The notes under the pieces are model-generated. The model ran no database searches. It worked only from the letters and a program-made list of their open reading frames with translations, and was not told the DNA's origin. This document shows, piece after piece, positions 22,585-29,446 of a stretch of DNA of 35,645 bases. Numbering within the stretch: position 1 is the stretch's first letter; every line of letters begins with the position of its first letter. The position numbers and the translations under genes were made by a program. The DNA comes from Actinomycetes bacterium (GTDB lineage: Bacteria; Actinomycetota; Acidimicrobiia; Acidimicrobiales; Microtrichaceae), in NCBI GenBank assembly GCA_023392475.1, contig JAEVZA010000323.1:1-35645 (forward strand). The letters run 5' to 3'.

Positions 22585-23191
22585 CGAGCGAGGCGTCCAG
22601 GCCGAGCAGCTCCACCGTGGTCGACCCGCCCCGGAGCGCCTCGAAGAAGCCCGCCTCCTTGGCCTCGCGGGCCTGTCCCGCGTCGATCACCGCGTCGAGC
22701 TCCGCGGCGCGGATGACGACGACGCCGTCGCGGTCGCCGACGATCCAGTCGCCGGTGCGCACCTCGACGTCGCCGACCGTCGCCGTCCCGCCGACCTCCG
22801 CCGGCTGGTCCTTGGTGGCGCCCGGCAGGGCGATGCCGGTGGAGAAGACGGGGAAGCCGTGCGCCTCGAGGGCGTCGACGTCCCGGACGCACCCGTCGAT
22901 GACGAGCCCGACGAGGTCGCGCGACTCGGCCGCCGTCGTCAGCACCTCGCCCCAGTAGCCGAGCTCCTGCACGCCACCGACCGACACCACGAGCACCGAA
23001 CCCGCCGGTGCGACCGTGACCCCGACGTGGACGCCGAGGTTGTCACCCGGCGCGCACGAGACGCAGAACGCGGGTGCCGCGACCCGCGCCCCCGGCCACA
23101 CCGCGCGGAGGCGGTTCCTCATGCGGTGGGCACCCGACTCGCCGAGCGTGGCGGCGCCGAGCTCCCCGAGTCGTCCAGCTGCGTCGACCAT
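22571..23191 (-). CDS. RraA-family aldolase (4-hydroxy-4-methyl-2-oxoglutarate aldolase-like)
   Basis: A 206-aa RraA-fold protein. The characteristic glycine/arginine motif is LVIDGCVRDVDAL, preceded by GYWGEVLTTAAESR, which matches the metal and pyruvate-binding region of class II HMG aldolases. The C-terminal VGDRDGVVVI segment is also typical. RraA-family members are often mislabelled as dimethylmenaquinone methyltransferases. The ATG at 23189-23191 has a well-formed promoter with TAGTGT 7 nt upstream, so the message is leaderless. Its 3' end overlaps the HD-GYP gene by 14 bp on the opposite strand. A cupin gene is divergent, which may indicate a shared catabolic pathway. Confidence 0.87.
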   Translation of the reverse strand: MVDAAGRLGELGAATLGESGAHRMRNRLRAVWPGARVAAPAFCVSCAPGDNLGVHVGVTVAPAGSVLVVSVGGVQELGYWGEVLTTAAESRDLVGLVIDGCVRDVDALEAHGFPVFSTGIALPGATKDQPAEVGGTATVGDVEVRTGDWIVGDRDGVVVIRAAELDAVIDAGQAREAKEAGFFEALRGGSTTVELLGLDASLVTGR

Positions 23192-23198
23192 GCGCAGC

Positions 23199-23227
23199 AC
23201 ACTAGGTTGCACTGACGTGTGCGTCAG
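23199..23227 (-). promoter_or_regulatory. Promoter of the leaderless rraA-like gene
   Basis: On the minus strand, -35 CTGACG (23222-23227), a 17-nt spacer and -10 TAGTGT (23199-23204) are followed by 7 nt and ATG. This is the only promoter in the window where both hexamers and spacing look good. Confidence 0.55.
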
Positions 23228-23293
23228 GTAGGCGCGGCGCACCGATCCACGTCACGTCGCGTCGGGGACGCGAACCTGCGAGGAGGACCAGCG

Positions 23294-23674
23294 ATGGACG
23301 TCCGCAACGTGCGAGAGGTCGAGCCCGAGGTCGAGCACAACGGGACCGTCCCGGTCTGGTGGCTGATCAACTCGCAGGAGATGCGCGAGCTCACCGACGG
23401 CGGCTACCTGGAGCTCGCGAACGAGTTCGAGGTGGCGGTCGGCGGGGCGGTGTTCCCGCACAGCCACCCGACGCACGAGTTCTACTTCGTGATGACGGGC
23501 GAAGGCGTCATGACGATCGCCGACGAGGACCGCGCGGTCGGGCCGAGCGACCTCATCTACATCCCGCCCGACACGGTCCACAGCCTCCGGCCGACGGGCG
23601 ACGAGCCGATCCGGTGCTTCTGCTTCGCGGTCGGCGTCAAAGGCTCCGGCCCCATCGACTACACCACCCACTGA
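23294..23674 (+). CDS. Small cupin-domain protein
   Basis: A 126-aa single-domain cupin. Motif 1 is PHSHPTHEFYFVMTGEG, giving the metal-binding His-x-His and Glu. Motif 2 is PPDTVHSLRPTG with the second histidine. The beta-barrel core spans residues 30-115. AGGAGG lies 7 nt before the ATG. Cupins of this kind can be dioxygenases, isomerases or regulatory ligand-binding proteins; the sequence does not tell which. It is divergent from the RraA-like gene, with 102 bp between them. Its stop is 9 nt before the tandem repeat array. Confidence 0.88.
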   Translation: MDVRNVREVEPEVEHNGTVPVWWLINSQEMRELTDGGYLELANEFEVAVGGAVFPHSHPTHEFYFVMTGEGVMTIADEDRAVGPSDLIYIPPDTVHSLRPTGDEPIRCFCFAVGVKGSGPIDYTTH

Positions 23675-23683
23675 CCCACCACC

Positions 23684-23886
23684 GCGTTCTGACGATTGTT
23701 CGTGCTGTCAGACAACGCGGAACGTCATGGGAACGAGTGGGAGCCGACCGGCGCGCGTTCTGACGATTCTTCGTGCTGTCAGACAACGCGGAACGTCATG
23801 GGAACGAGTGGGAGCCGACCGGCGCGCGTTCTGACGATTGTTCGTGCTGCTGGGCAGCGCGGATCGTCATGGGAACGAGTGGGAGC
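23684..23886. repeat. 71-bp tandem repeat, three copies
   Basis: Units start at 23684, 23755 and 23826 (each with GCGTTCTGACGATT) at an exact 71-bp period. Units 1 and 2 differ at a single base (ATTGTTCG versus ATTCTTCG). Unit 3 is diverged in the middle (GCTGCTGGGCAGC replaces the GCTGTCAGACAAC part) and ends at GGGAGC. Each unit contains inverted arms, for example TCTGAC with GTCAGA in units 1-2, and GACGAT with ATCGTC plus GCTGC with GCAGC in unit 3. The period is not a multiple of three, so the array does not code for a repeated peptide. It fills the space between the convergent cupin and YkgJ genes. Confidence 0.9.
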
Positions 23887-23923
23887 GGGCGTCCCGGGAC
23901 CGCTGGGTCACGGCGCCCGCCGG

Positions 23924-24538
23924 TCAGTGGCCGGAGCGGCGGGCGGCGAGGGCCACGCGCACCTCCGACGGCGTCGGGTCGCCGGCGAGGAAGCGGTCGG
24001 ACACCTCGACCGCCAGCACCGACCGCTGCGTCGTGGTGGCCGGCGGCCGGCCGTCGGGCAGCGCCTCGGGGTGGGCGCCGAGGAAGGCCGCGGCGCGCCG
24101 GACGGCGTCGTGGCGTGCGCGGTCGTCGTCACCCGGCTCGTCGAACCGCCACTCCCGGACCCTCGCCGCGATGGCCGGCTGCGACGCCTCGGGCTCCAGG
24201 CCCGCGGCGGCGAACACCCGGCAGTCGTAGGCCCGGCAGGTGCGGGGCCGGTCCTCGTAGATGGTGCACCCTCCGTCGCCCAGCATCGGGCACCGCCCCC
24301 GCTCGTCGTACGGCAGCAAGCGGTGGCCCGGCGGCAGACCAGGTGCCGGGAACAGCAGGTCCGCCGGGATGCGGTCGATCGCCGCGGTCTCGTCGGGGGC
24401 GACGTGCACGAACTGCGACGACTCGCAGCACGCGGTGCACCCGTCGCACGGGACGTCGGCGGGTCCGTCCACCTCGAGCGCGGCGCGGGTCGCGGACCAC
24501 CACGCCCCGAACCGCCCCGCGGCGCGGGACGGGCTCAC
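23924..24538 (-). CDS. YkgJ-family cysteine cluster protein
   Basis: A 204-aa protein with the zinc or iron-sulfur cluster cysteines of the YkgJ family. These are CDGCTACC near residue 32-39, then GRCPMLGDGGCTIYEDRPRTCRAYDC further on, seven or more cysteines in the family's spacing. The GTG at 24536-24538 overlaps the TetR stop codon as GTGA, so it is translated with the TetR regulator and may be its regulatory target. Members of this family are poorly characterised; some act in protein modification or as metal-binding partners. The C-terminal half has no recognisable motif. Confidence 0.87.
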   Translation of the reverse strand: MSPSRAAGRFGAWWSATRAALEVDGPADVPCDGCTACCESSQFVHVAPDETAAIDRIPADLLFPAPGLPPGHRLLPYDERGRCPMLGDGGCTIYEDRPRTCRAYDCRVFAAAGLEPEASQPAIAARVREWRFDEPGDDDRARHDAVRRAAAFLGAHPEALPDGRPPATTTQRSVLAVEVSDRFLAGDPTPSEVRVALAARRSGH

Positions 24539-25158
24539 GCCTCGACGACGAACAGCCGGGCGATGGCGTCGACCACCCGGAACCACTCCTCGGGCGCTGC
24601 GGGGCTCGGGTTGAGGTCGCACAGCACCCGCCCGAACGGGTAGGCGGTCACGAACTCCGCCATGGCCTGCGCGTCCAGGTCCGAGCGGACCAGCCCGCGC
24701 TGCTGGCCCGTCCGGATGAGGTCGGTGAGCGTGTCGGTGACCCGCTGCTGCTCCGCGCCGAGCGCCGCCCACAGCGACGGGCGCTGCGCCGCCCACCCGA
24801 GGATCGCCACCCGACGGCGGCGCTGCGGCGCACGGTCGGGGCCGACGGACATGCGGGTGATGGCATCGAGCCGCACGAGGAGGTCGTCGCGGTTGGACGT
24901 GCCCTCGAGGGCTTCACGCATGGCCTCGATGTCCTCCGCCGTCTGGCGGACGAACATGACCGTGCGGGCCGCGTCGATCAGCCCGTCGCGGTTCTCGAAG
25001 TGGTGGTACATCGAGCTGGTCGAGGCCCCTGACGCGGCCAGGACGTCCTCGACGCGGAGCCCGCTCTCGCCGTGCTCGTCGAGCATCTCGATCGTGACCT
25101 CGAGGATGCGCTCGACGGTTGCCCGGCGGCGGGGAGACGCCGCTGCGGTGACAGCCAT
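24535..25158 (-). CDS. TetR-family transcriptional regulator
   Basis: A 207-aa regulator. The N-terminal helix-turn-helix (about 13-60) reads RATVERILEVTIEMLDEHGESGLRVEDVLAASGASTSSMYHHFENRDGL, a typical TetR DNA-binding domain. The C-terminal ligand-binding part is all-helical with no specific signature. Its ATG is 9 nt after the TAG stop of the metallo-hydrolase gene, and that TAG forms the TAGGAT hexamer placed 6 nt before the start codon. No Shine-Dalgarno is seen. It is coupled with the YkgJ-type gene downstream. Confidence 0.92.
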   Translation of the reverse strand: MAVTAAASPRRRATVERILEVTIEMLDEHGESGLRVEDVLAASGASTSSMYHHFENRDGLIDAARTVMFVRQTAEDIEAMREALEGTSNRDDLLVRLDAITRMSVGPDRAPQRRRRVAILGWAAQRPSLWAALGAEQQRVTDTLTDLIRTGQQRGLVRSDLDAQAMAEFVTAYPFGRVLCDLNPSPAAPEEWFRVVDAIARLFVVEA

Positions 25159-25164
25159 CGCGCG

Positions 25165-25170
25165 ATCCTA
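25165..25170 (-). promoter_or_regulatory. TAG stop of the MBL gene forming a -10 element for tetR
   Basis: TAGGAT on the minus strand begins with the stop codon at 25168-25170 and lies 6 nt before the TetR ATG, with no Shine-Dalgarno between. Confidence 0.5.
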
Positions 25171-26094
25171 CGGAATCGGGCCCGGGTCAGGCGTGCGTCC
25201 CCCACCCGGAGGGACGAACCGCCCGTCCGGCAGCTCCTCGGCCCGACCCGCCTCGACCAGCGCCACGAGGTGCGCCCGCACCGACCGCGCCGCCGGTTCG
25301 TGCAGCTCCTGGCGCACGTCCGCGTAGAGGACGGCGACGATCTCCTCGGGCGTCCGAGGCCCGAGCGAGAGCTGGCCGACGATCTGGCGCTCGCGCTCCA
25401 GGCGGTGCTCGACGAGCGCGGCGACGTAGGGACGGGGGTCGTCGATCTGCGGTCCGTGCGTGGGCAGGTAGGTGGTCTCGTCCCGGTCGAGGAGCAGGCG
25501 GAGGCTGGCGAGGTAGTCCGCGATCCGACCGTCGGGGGGTGAGATCACCGAGGTCGACCACCCCATCACGTGGTCACCGGGGAACAGCACGTTCCGGCGG
25601 CGCTCCGAGTAGCACACGTGGTTCGAGATGTGGCCGGGCGTGTGGAGGCACTCGAAGCGGAACGTCGGGCCCTCGACCACGTCCCCGTGTCGGACCGCGA
25701 CGTCGGGCACGAAGTCGAGGTCCCCGTGCTCCTCCGCAGGCGCGGCGTCGGCGTCGGCCGCGACCGGGTGCGGCCCGAACCCGTAGGTGGTCGCGCCGGT
25801 GCGCTCACGCAGCAGCGCGGTGGCCGGCGAGTGGTCGGCGTGGGTGTGGGTCACGAGGAGGTGCGTGACGCGGCCGCCGGCGTCCTCCACCGCGCGCAGG
25901 ACGGCCGCGGCGTGCTCCTCCGATGCGGGACCGGCGTCGACGACCGCGACGTCGCCCTCCCCCACCAGGTACGTGCCGGTCCCCCACGCCGTGAACTTGT
26001 TCGGGTTCTCGGCCACCACGCGACGGATGCCGGGCCGGACCTCGACGGCCTCCCCGTACCGCGGGTCGAACTCGGTCAGGAAGGTGAGCGCCAC
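25168..26094 (-). CDS. MBL-fold metallo-hydrolase
   Basis: A 308-aa metallo-beta-lactamase-fold hydrolase. Zinc ligands are His83, His85, Asp87 and His88 in VTHTHADHSP, His155 in HTPGHISNH, Asp174 in FPGDHVMG and a later His in LPTHGPQI. All are intact. The C-terminal 80 residues form a helical extension with a winged-helix feel. That arrangement resembles the LACTB2-like group, which act on RNA or thioesters; the substrate here is unknown. The start is a GTG with TAGCGT 6 nt before it, and that TAG is the stop codon of the WYL regulator upstream, so regulator and hydrolase are nearly contiguous. Confidence 0.9.
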   Translation of the reverse strand: MALTFLTEFDPRYGEAVEVRPGIRRVVAENPNKFTAWGTGTYLVGEGDVAVVDAGPASEEHAAAVLRAVEDAGGRVTHLLVTHTHADHSPATALLRERTGATTYGFGPHPVAADADAAPAEEHGDLDFVPDVAVRHGDVVEGPTFRFECLHTPGHISNHVCYSERRRNVLFPGDHVMGWSTSVISPPDGRIADYLASLRLLLDRDETTYLPTHGPQIDDPRPYVAALVEHRLERERQIVGQLSLGPRTPEEIVAVLYADVRQELHEPAARSVRAHLVALVEAGRAEELPDGRFVPPGGGRTPDPGPIP

Positions 26095-26100
26095 GGCCGC

Positions 26101-26106
26101 ACGCTA
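26101..26106 (-). promoter_or_regulatory. TAG stop of the WYL gene forming a -10 element for the MBL gene
   Basis: TAGCGT on the minus strand begins with the stop codon at 26104-26106 and is 6 nt from the MBL GTG. No Shine-Dalgarno is present. Confidence 0.5.
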
Positions 26107-27078
26107 CGGCGCGTGGCGCGCGGCCAGCGCAGCACCGGTCCGCTGGAGCGCGCGCCGCAGCGCGGCCGGCGCGACGACCTCGAAGGAGGCCCCGAGGCGC
26201 AGCAGCTCGTCGTGGGCGACGGCCTCCGACTCGCTGCGCACCTCCACCTCGCACCACCCGTCGGCATCGAGGGGACCGGCCGAGGCGATCGCCTCGGCCG
26301 CGCCGTCGGGGGTGAGCACGTGGCGGAGCCACCCGAGCCGCTCCGCCGGGAGGCGCAGCAGCACCCGGTAGCGGCGGATGTCGTGGTCGAACGACCGGGA
26401 CAGCGACGTCCACGCCCCGCGGAGGTCGAACCCCGCCGGTCGATCCACCGGCTCCGGCCGGAGGCGCACCGACGCGACGCGGGAGACCCGGAACATCCGC
26501 AGCTGGTGGGTGCGACCGGCCGTCGCCACGAGGTACCAGGTGCCCGCCTTCACGACGAGCCCGAGCGGGCCGACGGTGCGGCGCACCACGTGACCCGACC
26601 GCCGGTACCTCAGGTCGGCGCGCCGGTCCTCGAGCACGGCCCGCGACAGCTCGGCCAGCGCCGGCGCGTCCTCCGCCTCGCGGAACCAGCCCGGCGCGTC
26701 GATCAACACGCGGTCCCGGAGGCGGGCGGTGCCCTCCCGGGCGTCCGCGGGCAGCGCCGCGTCGAGCTTCCGCTGCGCGAGGACGAGGCCGGGACCGAGG
26801 CCGAGCTGCCGGGCCGCGTCGGGCGCTCCGGCCAGCGCCAGGGCCGCCGCCTCGGACGCGCTCAGCCCGGTCAGGCGCGTCTGGTAGCCGTCGAGCAGGC
26901 CGATGCCGCCGCCCGGTCCGCTCTCGGTCGTCACCGGGACCCCGGCCGCCGACAGCGCGACGACGTCCCGGTACACCGTGCGCACCGACACCTCGAGCTC
27001 CTCGGCGAGGCGCGACGCCGTGGTCGGGCCCGACGCCTGGAGCGTGAGGATCATCTGCAGCAACCGGTCGGCCCGCAC
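26104..27078 (-). CDS. WYL-domain (YafY-type) transcriptional regulator
   Basis: A 324-aa regulator starting VRADRLLQMILTLQASG. An N-terminal HTH-11-type winged helix (about 1-60: TTASRLAEELEVSVRTVYRDVVALSAAGVPV) is followed by a WYL domain around LEDRRADLRYRRSG and GLVVKAGTWYLVA, the last containing the WYL-type tripeptide. A C-terminal WCX-like extension follows (GWCEVEVRSESEAVAHDELLRLGASFEVV). The GTG at 27076-27078 is chosen because the conserved N-terminus begins there and TAGCCT lies 7 nt upstream. It is divergent from a PPOX-family gene, with an inverted repeat between them that is a likely binding site. YafY-type regulators are usually local repressors. Confidence 0.9.
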   Translation of the reverse strand: MRADRLLQMILTLQASGPTTASRLAEELEVSVRTVYRDVVALSAAGVPVTTESGPGGGIGLLDGYQTRLTGLSASEAAALALAGAPDAARQLGLGPGLVLAQRKLDAALPADAREGTARLRDRVLIDAPGWFREAEDAPALAELSRAVLEDRRADLRYRRSGHVVRRTVGPLGLVVKAGTWYLVATAGRTHQLRMFRVSRVASVRLRPEPVDRPAGFDLRGAWTSLSRSFDHDIRRYRVLLRLPAERLGWLRHVLTPDGAAEAIASAGPLDADGWCEVEVRSESEAVAHDELLRLGASFEVVAPAALRRALQRTGAALAARHAP

Positions 27079-27085
27079 CCCGTGG

Positions 27086-27091
27086 AGGCTA
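27086..27091 (-). promoter_or_regulatory. -10 element for the leaderless WYL regulator
   Basis: TAGCCT on the minus strand is 7 nt from the GTG start; the intervening bases have no Shine-Dalgarno. Confidence 0.5.
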
Positions 27092-27102
27092 CGAGCGGAT
27101 GA

Positions 27103-27119
27103 CTGACACTCGATGTCAG
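27103..27119. promoter_or_regulatory. Inverted repeat, probable WYL-regulator operator
   Basis: CTGACA (27103-27108) and TGTCAG (27114-27119) are perfect arms around CTCGA. The site lies 25 nt from the WYL start and 24 nt from the PPOX start, where it could repress both. Similar TGACA/TGTCA sites are what I would expect for YafY-type regulators, though this is inference. Confidence 0.55.
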
Positions 27120-27142
27120 GGATGGCCGTGCAGGATGGTCCG

Positions 27143-27661
27143 ATGATCTCCTTCGACGAGTTCCGCACCGCCGCGCCCGAGCTGGCCGCGCCCATCCTCG
27201 ACCGGTTCGCCACCGAGCGGTTCGGCCTGCTCGGCACCGTCCGCCGCGACGGCTCGCCACGGGTGAGCCCCATCGAGGTGGCGCTCCACGAGGGCCGCCT
27301 GACCATGGGGATGATGCCCGGCTCCGCCAAGATGCTCGACGTGCGGCGGGACCCGCGGGCCTGCCTGCTCACCCCGGTCACGGACCGCATGGTGCCGACC
27401 GGCGAGGGCAAGCTCTTCGGCCGGATCGAGGAGGTGCACGGCGAGGACGCCGAGCGGCTCCTCCGTGCGATGGTCGCGGAGCTCGAGGGCGCCGAGTGGG
27501 AGGACCTCGCCGGCTCGCCCGTGTTCGAGATGCGCGTCGCGGCGGCGGCCTGGCAGGGCGTCCACGGCGACGCGTGGGAGACGCGGTCGTGGTCCGTCGG
27601 CGGCGGGTCCCGCCACCGACGGCGCGAGGGGGCCACCGGCCTCCCGGAGGACGTGACCTGA
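27143..27661 (+). CDS. Pyridoxamine 5'-phosphate oxidase-family (flavin/F420-binding split barrel) protein
   Basis: A 172-aa split-barrel protein with the N-terminal PPOX pattern FGLLGTVRRDGSPRVSPIEVALHEGRLTMGMM. It continues with a cofactor-loop region SAKMLDVRRDPRACLLTP and a Trp-containing C-terminus. These proteins bind FMN, F420 or haem-like cofactors and reduce small molecules. The ATG at 27143 has AGGA 7 nt upstream. An earlier in-frame ATG at 27113 lies inside the inverted repeat and is unlikely to be used. Divergent from the WYL regulator, it is the probable target of that regulator. Confidence 0.86.
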   Translation: MISFDEFRTAAPELAAPILDRFATERFGLLGTVRRDGSPRVSPIEVALHEGRLTMGMMPGSAKMLDVRRDPRACLLTPVTDRMVPTGEGKLFGRIEEVHGEDAERLLRAMVAELEGAEWEDLAGSPVFEMRVAAAAWQGVHGDAWETRSWSVGGGSRHRRREGATGLPEDVT

Positions 27662-27714
27662 CGCCGGCGTCAGGAATCGGCGCACGCGGCGCCGGGAACC
27701 GCGAGGATGGGTCC

Positions 27715-28431
27715 GTGCCGGGAGGGAACGTCACCGAGGGAACGGGCGCGATCGGCTTCGTCTGCGCCATGCCGATGGAGATGAAGCCGCTCCGGGGTCC
27801 GCTCGGGCTCCGCCGCGAGGGGGACGGGCGCGTGCTGCGCGGCTCCCTCGGTGGGCGCCCCGTCGTGGGGGTCGTCACCGGCATGGGCACCGAGCTCGCC
27901 CGGACCGGCACGGAGGAGCTGCTCGACGCGGCCGAGGTCGACCACGTCGTCGTCGTCGGCATCACCGGGGCGCTCGAGAGCGAGACGCCCATCGGCACGC
28001 TGGTGCGGCCCGAGGTGGTCATCGACTCGGCGACGGGCGACCGGCACGCGCCCACGCCGCTCGGCACGGGGCCCACCGGCGGTGCGATGTGGACGACGGA
28101 CTCGCTCACCACCGACGCGGAGGACCTGGCGCGCCTGCGGGCCGACGGCGTGATCTCGCTCGACATGGAGACGGCGTCGATCGCCTCGATCTGCGAGGCA
28201 CGGGGCGTGCCGTGGTCCGTCGTCCGGGCCATCAGCGACCGTGCCAACGACGGCTCCGTGGACGAGGAGGTCTTCGGGCTCTCGCACCAGGACGGCTCGC
28301 CGAACTGGCGGGCCGTCGCCCGCTTCGTCGTGACCCGGCCGCACCGGCTGCCGCGCCTCGCCGCCGTGGGTCGCGGGGCGCAGCACGCGGCGTCGGTCGC
28401 CGCCGCGGAGGCCGTCGAGGTGTGCCGATGA
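27715..28431 (+). CDS. Nucleoside phosphorylase / MTA-SAH nucleosidase-like protein
   Basis: A 238-aa member of the PNP/UDP phosphorylase superfamily. The N-terminal GFVCAMPMEMKPL matches the MTA/SAH nucleosidase opening. GMGTELARTGTEELLDA and VVVVGITGAL form the phosphate or ribose side. SLDMETASIASICEARGVPW carries the Met-Glu that contacts ribose, followed by VVRAISDRAND with the catalytic Asp. It probably cleaves a purine nucleoside or hopanoid-linked adenosine (HpnG-like); the substrate is undecided. The GTG start has GAGGA 7 nt upstream. It follows the PPOX gene by 53 nt and could be in the same unit. Confidence 0.85.
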   Translation: MPGGNVTEGTGAIGFVCAMPMEMKPLRGPLGLRREGDGRVLRGSLGGRPVVGVVTGMGTELARTGTEELLDAAEVDHVVVVGITGALESETPIGTLVRPEVVIDSATGDRHAPTPLGTGPTGGAMWTTDSLTTDAEDLARLRADGVISLDMETASIASICEARGVPWSVVRAISDRANDGSVDEEVFGLSHQDGSPNWRAVARFVVTRPHRLPRLAAVGRGAQHAASVAAAEAVEVCR

Positions 28432-28474
28432 GCGGATGCGGGTGCCCGATGGTCAGGTGTGATCGGATGGGGAC

Positions 28475-28639
28475 ATGTTCCTGGGCATCGTGATCTTCTT
28501 CGTCGCCGCGATCGTGCTGGTGATCGCCTTCATGGCCCTCATCGGGCGCCGTCGCTCGTACGAGGACTCGGGCGACCCCCGGGACGAGCTGACCGACGAG
28601 GAGTTCCGCCGCATCGAGTTCGGCGACGAGGACATCTGA
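28475..28639 (+). CDS. 54-aa single-pass membrane protein
   Basis: A short open frame from ATG 28475 to TGA 28637-28639. Residues 2-23 form one strongly hydrophobic segment (FLGIVIFFVAAIVLVIAFMA). A basic RRR stop-transfer and an acidic cytoplasmic tail rich in Asp/Glu (DELTDEEFRRIEFGDEDI) follow. Composition and third-base GC bias look coding, and it is a plausible small membrane protein of unknown role. A GGGG is close to the start but poorly spaced. It follows the nucleosidase gene on the same strand by 43 nt. Confidence 0.6.
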   Translation: MFLGIVIFFVAAIVLVIAFMALIGRRRSYEDSGDPRDELTDEEFRRIEFGDEDI

Positions 28640-28660
28640 CGCGCTCCACGGCGCCCGGCC

Positions 28661-29398
28661 TCAGCCGGTGCTGCAGGAGCGGGACCCGGCCTCGGTCGCG
28701 CCGGTGAGGGCGTCCACCGGGTAGGCGACCGTGTCGCCCGTCTGGGGGTCGCGCGCCGCGACCACCCCGACCGCCCGGCCCGCGGCGTCGACGACCACGC
28801 CGCCCGAGATGCCGGGCACGGCCTGGACGTCGATGATCAGCATGTCGACCGTGCCGCCGTAGCCCTGGCGGCGCTCCACCTGCACGACGCGGCCGATGCC
28901 GGCGCGGAACGCGCCGCCGGGGTACCCGGCCACCATCACGGAGCTGCCGACGACGGGCCGGGGCCCGATGGGCAGGGCCTGCGCCCCGGCGTCCTCGAAC
29001 GGCGTCGGGTCCAGGTGCACGGCGTCTCGGTCCGCGACGCGGACGGTGACGTCCGAGTCGGCGTGGTCCTCGCCCGGGTCGTCGAGCACCGCGTGCGAGG
29101 CGCCGGCGACGACGTGCTGGTTGGTGACGGCCATCGGTCCGTCGGGCAGGTCGAGCAGCGTCGCGGTGCCCTGCCTCGCCTCGCCGCACCCCGTGGCGAG
29201 CACCCGGGTCACGGCGTCGCGGACGTGGTCGGCCACCCCGGGATCGACGGTGGCGGACCGGTCGAGCTGCGCTCCCTGCACGCTCGCGACCGGCTGGGAC
29301 GCGGGCGCGCCCGCATCACGCCACCAGGTCGCCAGGCCCACCACCACGGAGAGCGCCACGGCGACCGCCGCCACGGCCCCCAGCCGCCGCACCGCCAC
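28661..29398 (-). CDS. Membrane-anchored or secreted trypsin-like serine protease
   Basis: A 245-aa protein with an N-terminal hydrophobic segment (about 5-24) acting as anchor or signal. A chymotrypsin-like fold follows. His95 lies in VTNQHVV and Ser198 in PGISGGVV. The Asp is less obvious; Asp136 in FEDAGAQALP is the best candidate. Cys71 and Cys242 could form a disulphide, and there is no PDZ domain. The family is like the MarP/S1C-type secreted proteases. The GTG at 29396-29398 is used because no closer start is better, with no clear Shine-Dalgarno. It lies 48 nt after meaB on the same strand. Confidence 0.82.
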   Translation of the reverse strand: MAVRRLGAVAAVAVALSVVVGLATWWRDAGAPASQPVASVQGAQLDRSATVDPGVADHVRDAVTRVLATGCGEARQGTATLLDLPDGPMAVTNQHVVAGASHAVLDDPGEDHADSDVTVRVADRDAVHLDPTPFEDAGAQALPIGPRPVVGSSVMVAGYPGGAFRAGIGRVVQVERRQGYGGTVDMLIIDVQAVPGISGGVVVDAAGRAVGVVAARDPQTGDTVAYPVDALTGATEAGSRSCSTG

Positions 29399-29446
29399 GG
29401 GCCCAGGGAACCGCGCCCTCGCCCGGCGGGCAAGCGGGCGGGTAGA

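Noticed and set aside
23684..23886. CRISPR array
   Set aside because: Repeats are directly adjacent 71-bp units with no unique spacers, and no cas genes are present.
23696..24643. A possible protein reading through the 71-bp repeats
   Set aside because: The 71-bp period shifts the frame at each copy, so no repeated peptide is encoded, and the downstream part is antisense to the YkgJ and TetR genes.
27113..27142. ATG at 27113 as start of the PPOX gene
   Set aside because: It lies within the inverted repeat; the ATG at 27143 has a Shine-Dalgarno and gives the expected N-terminus.
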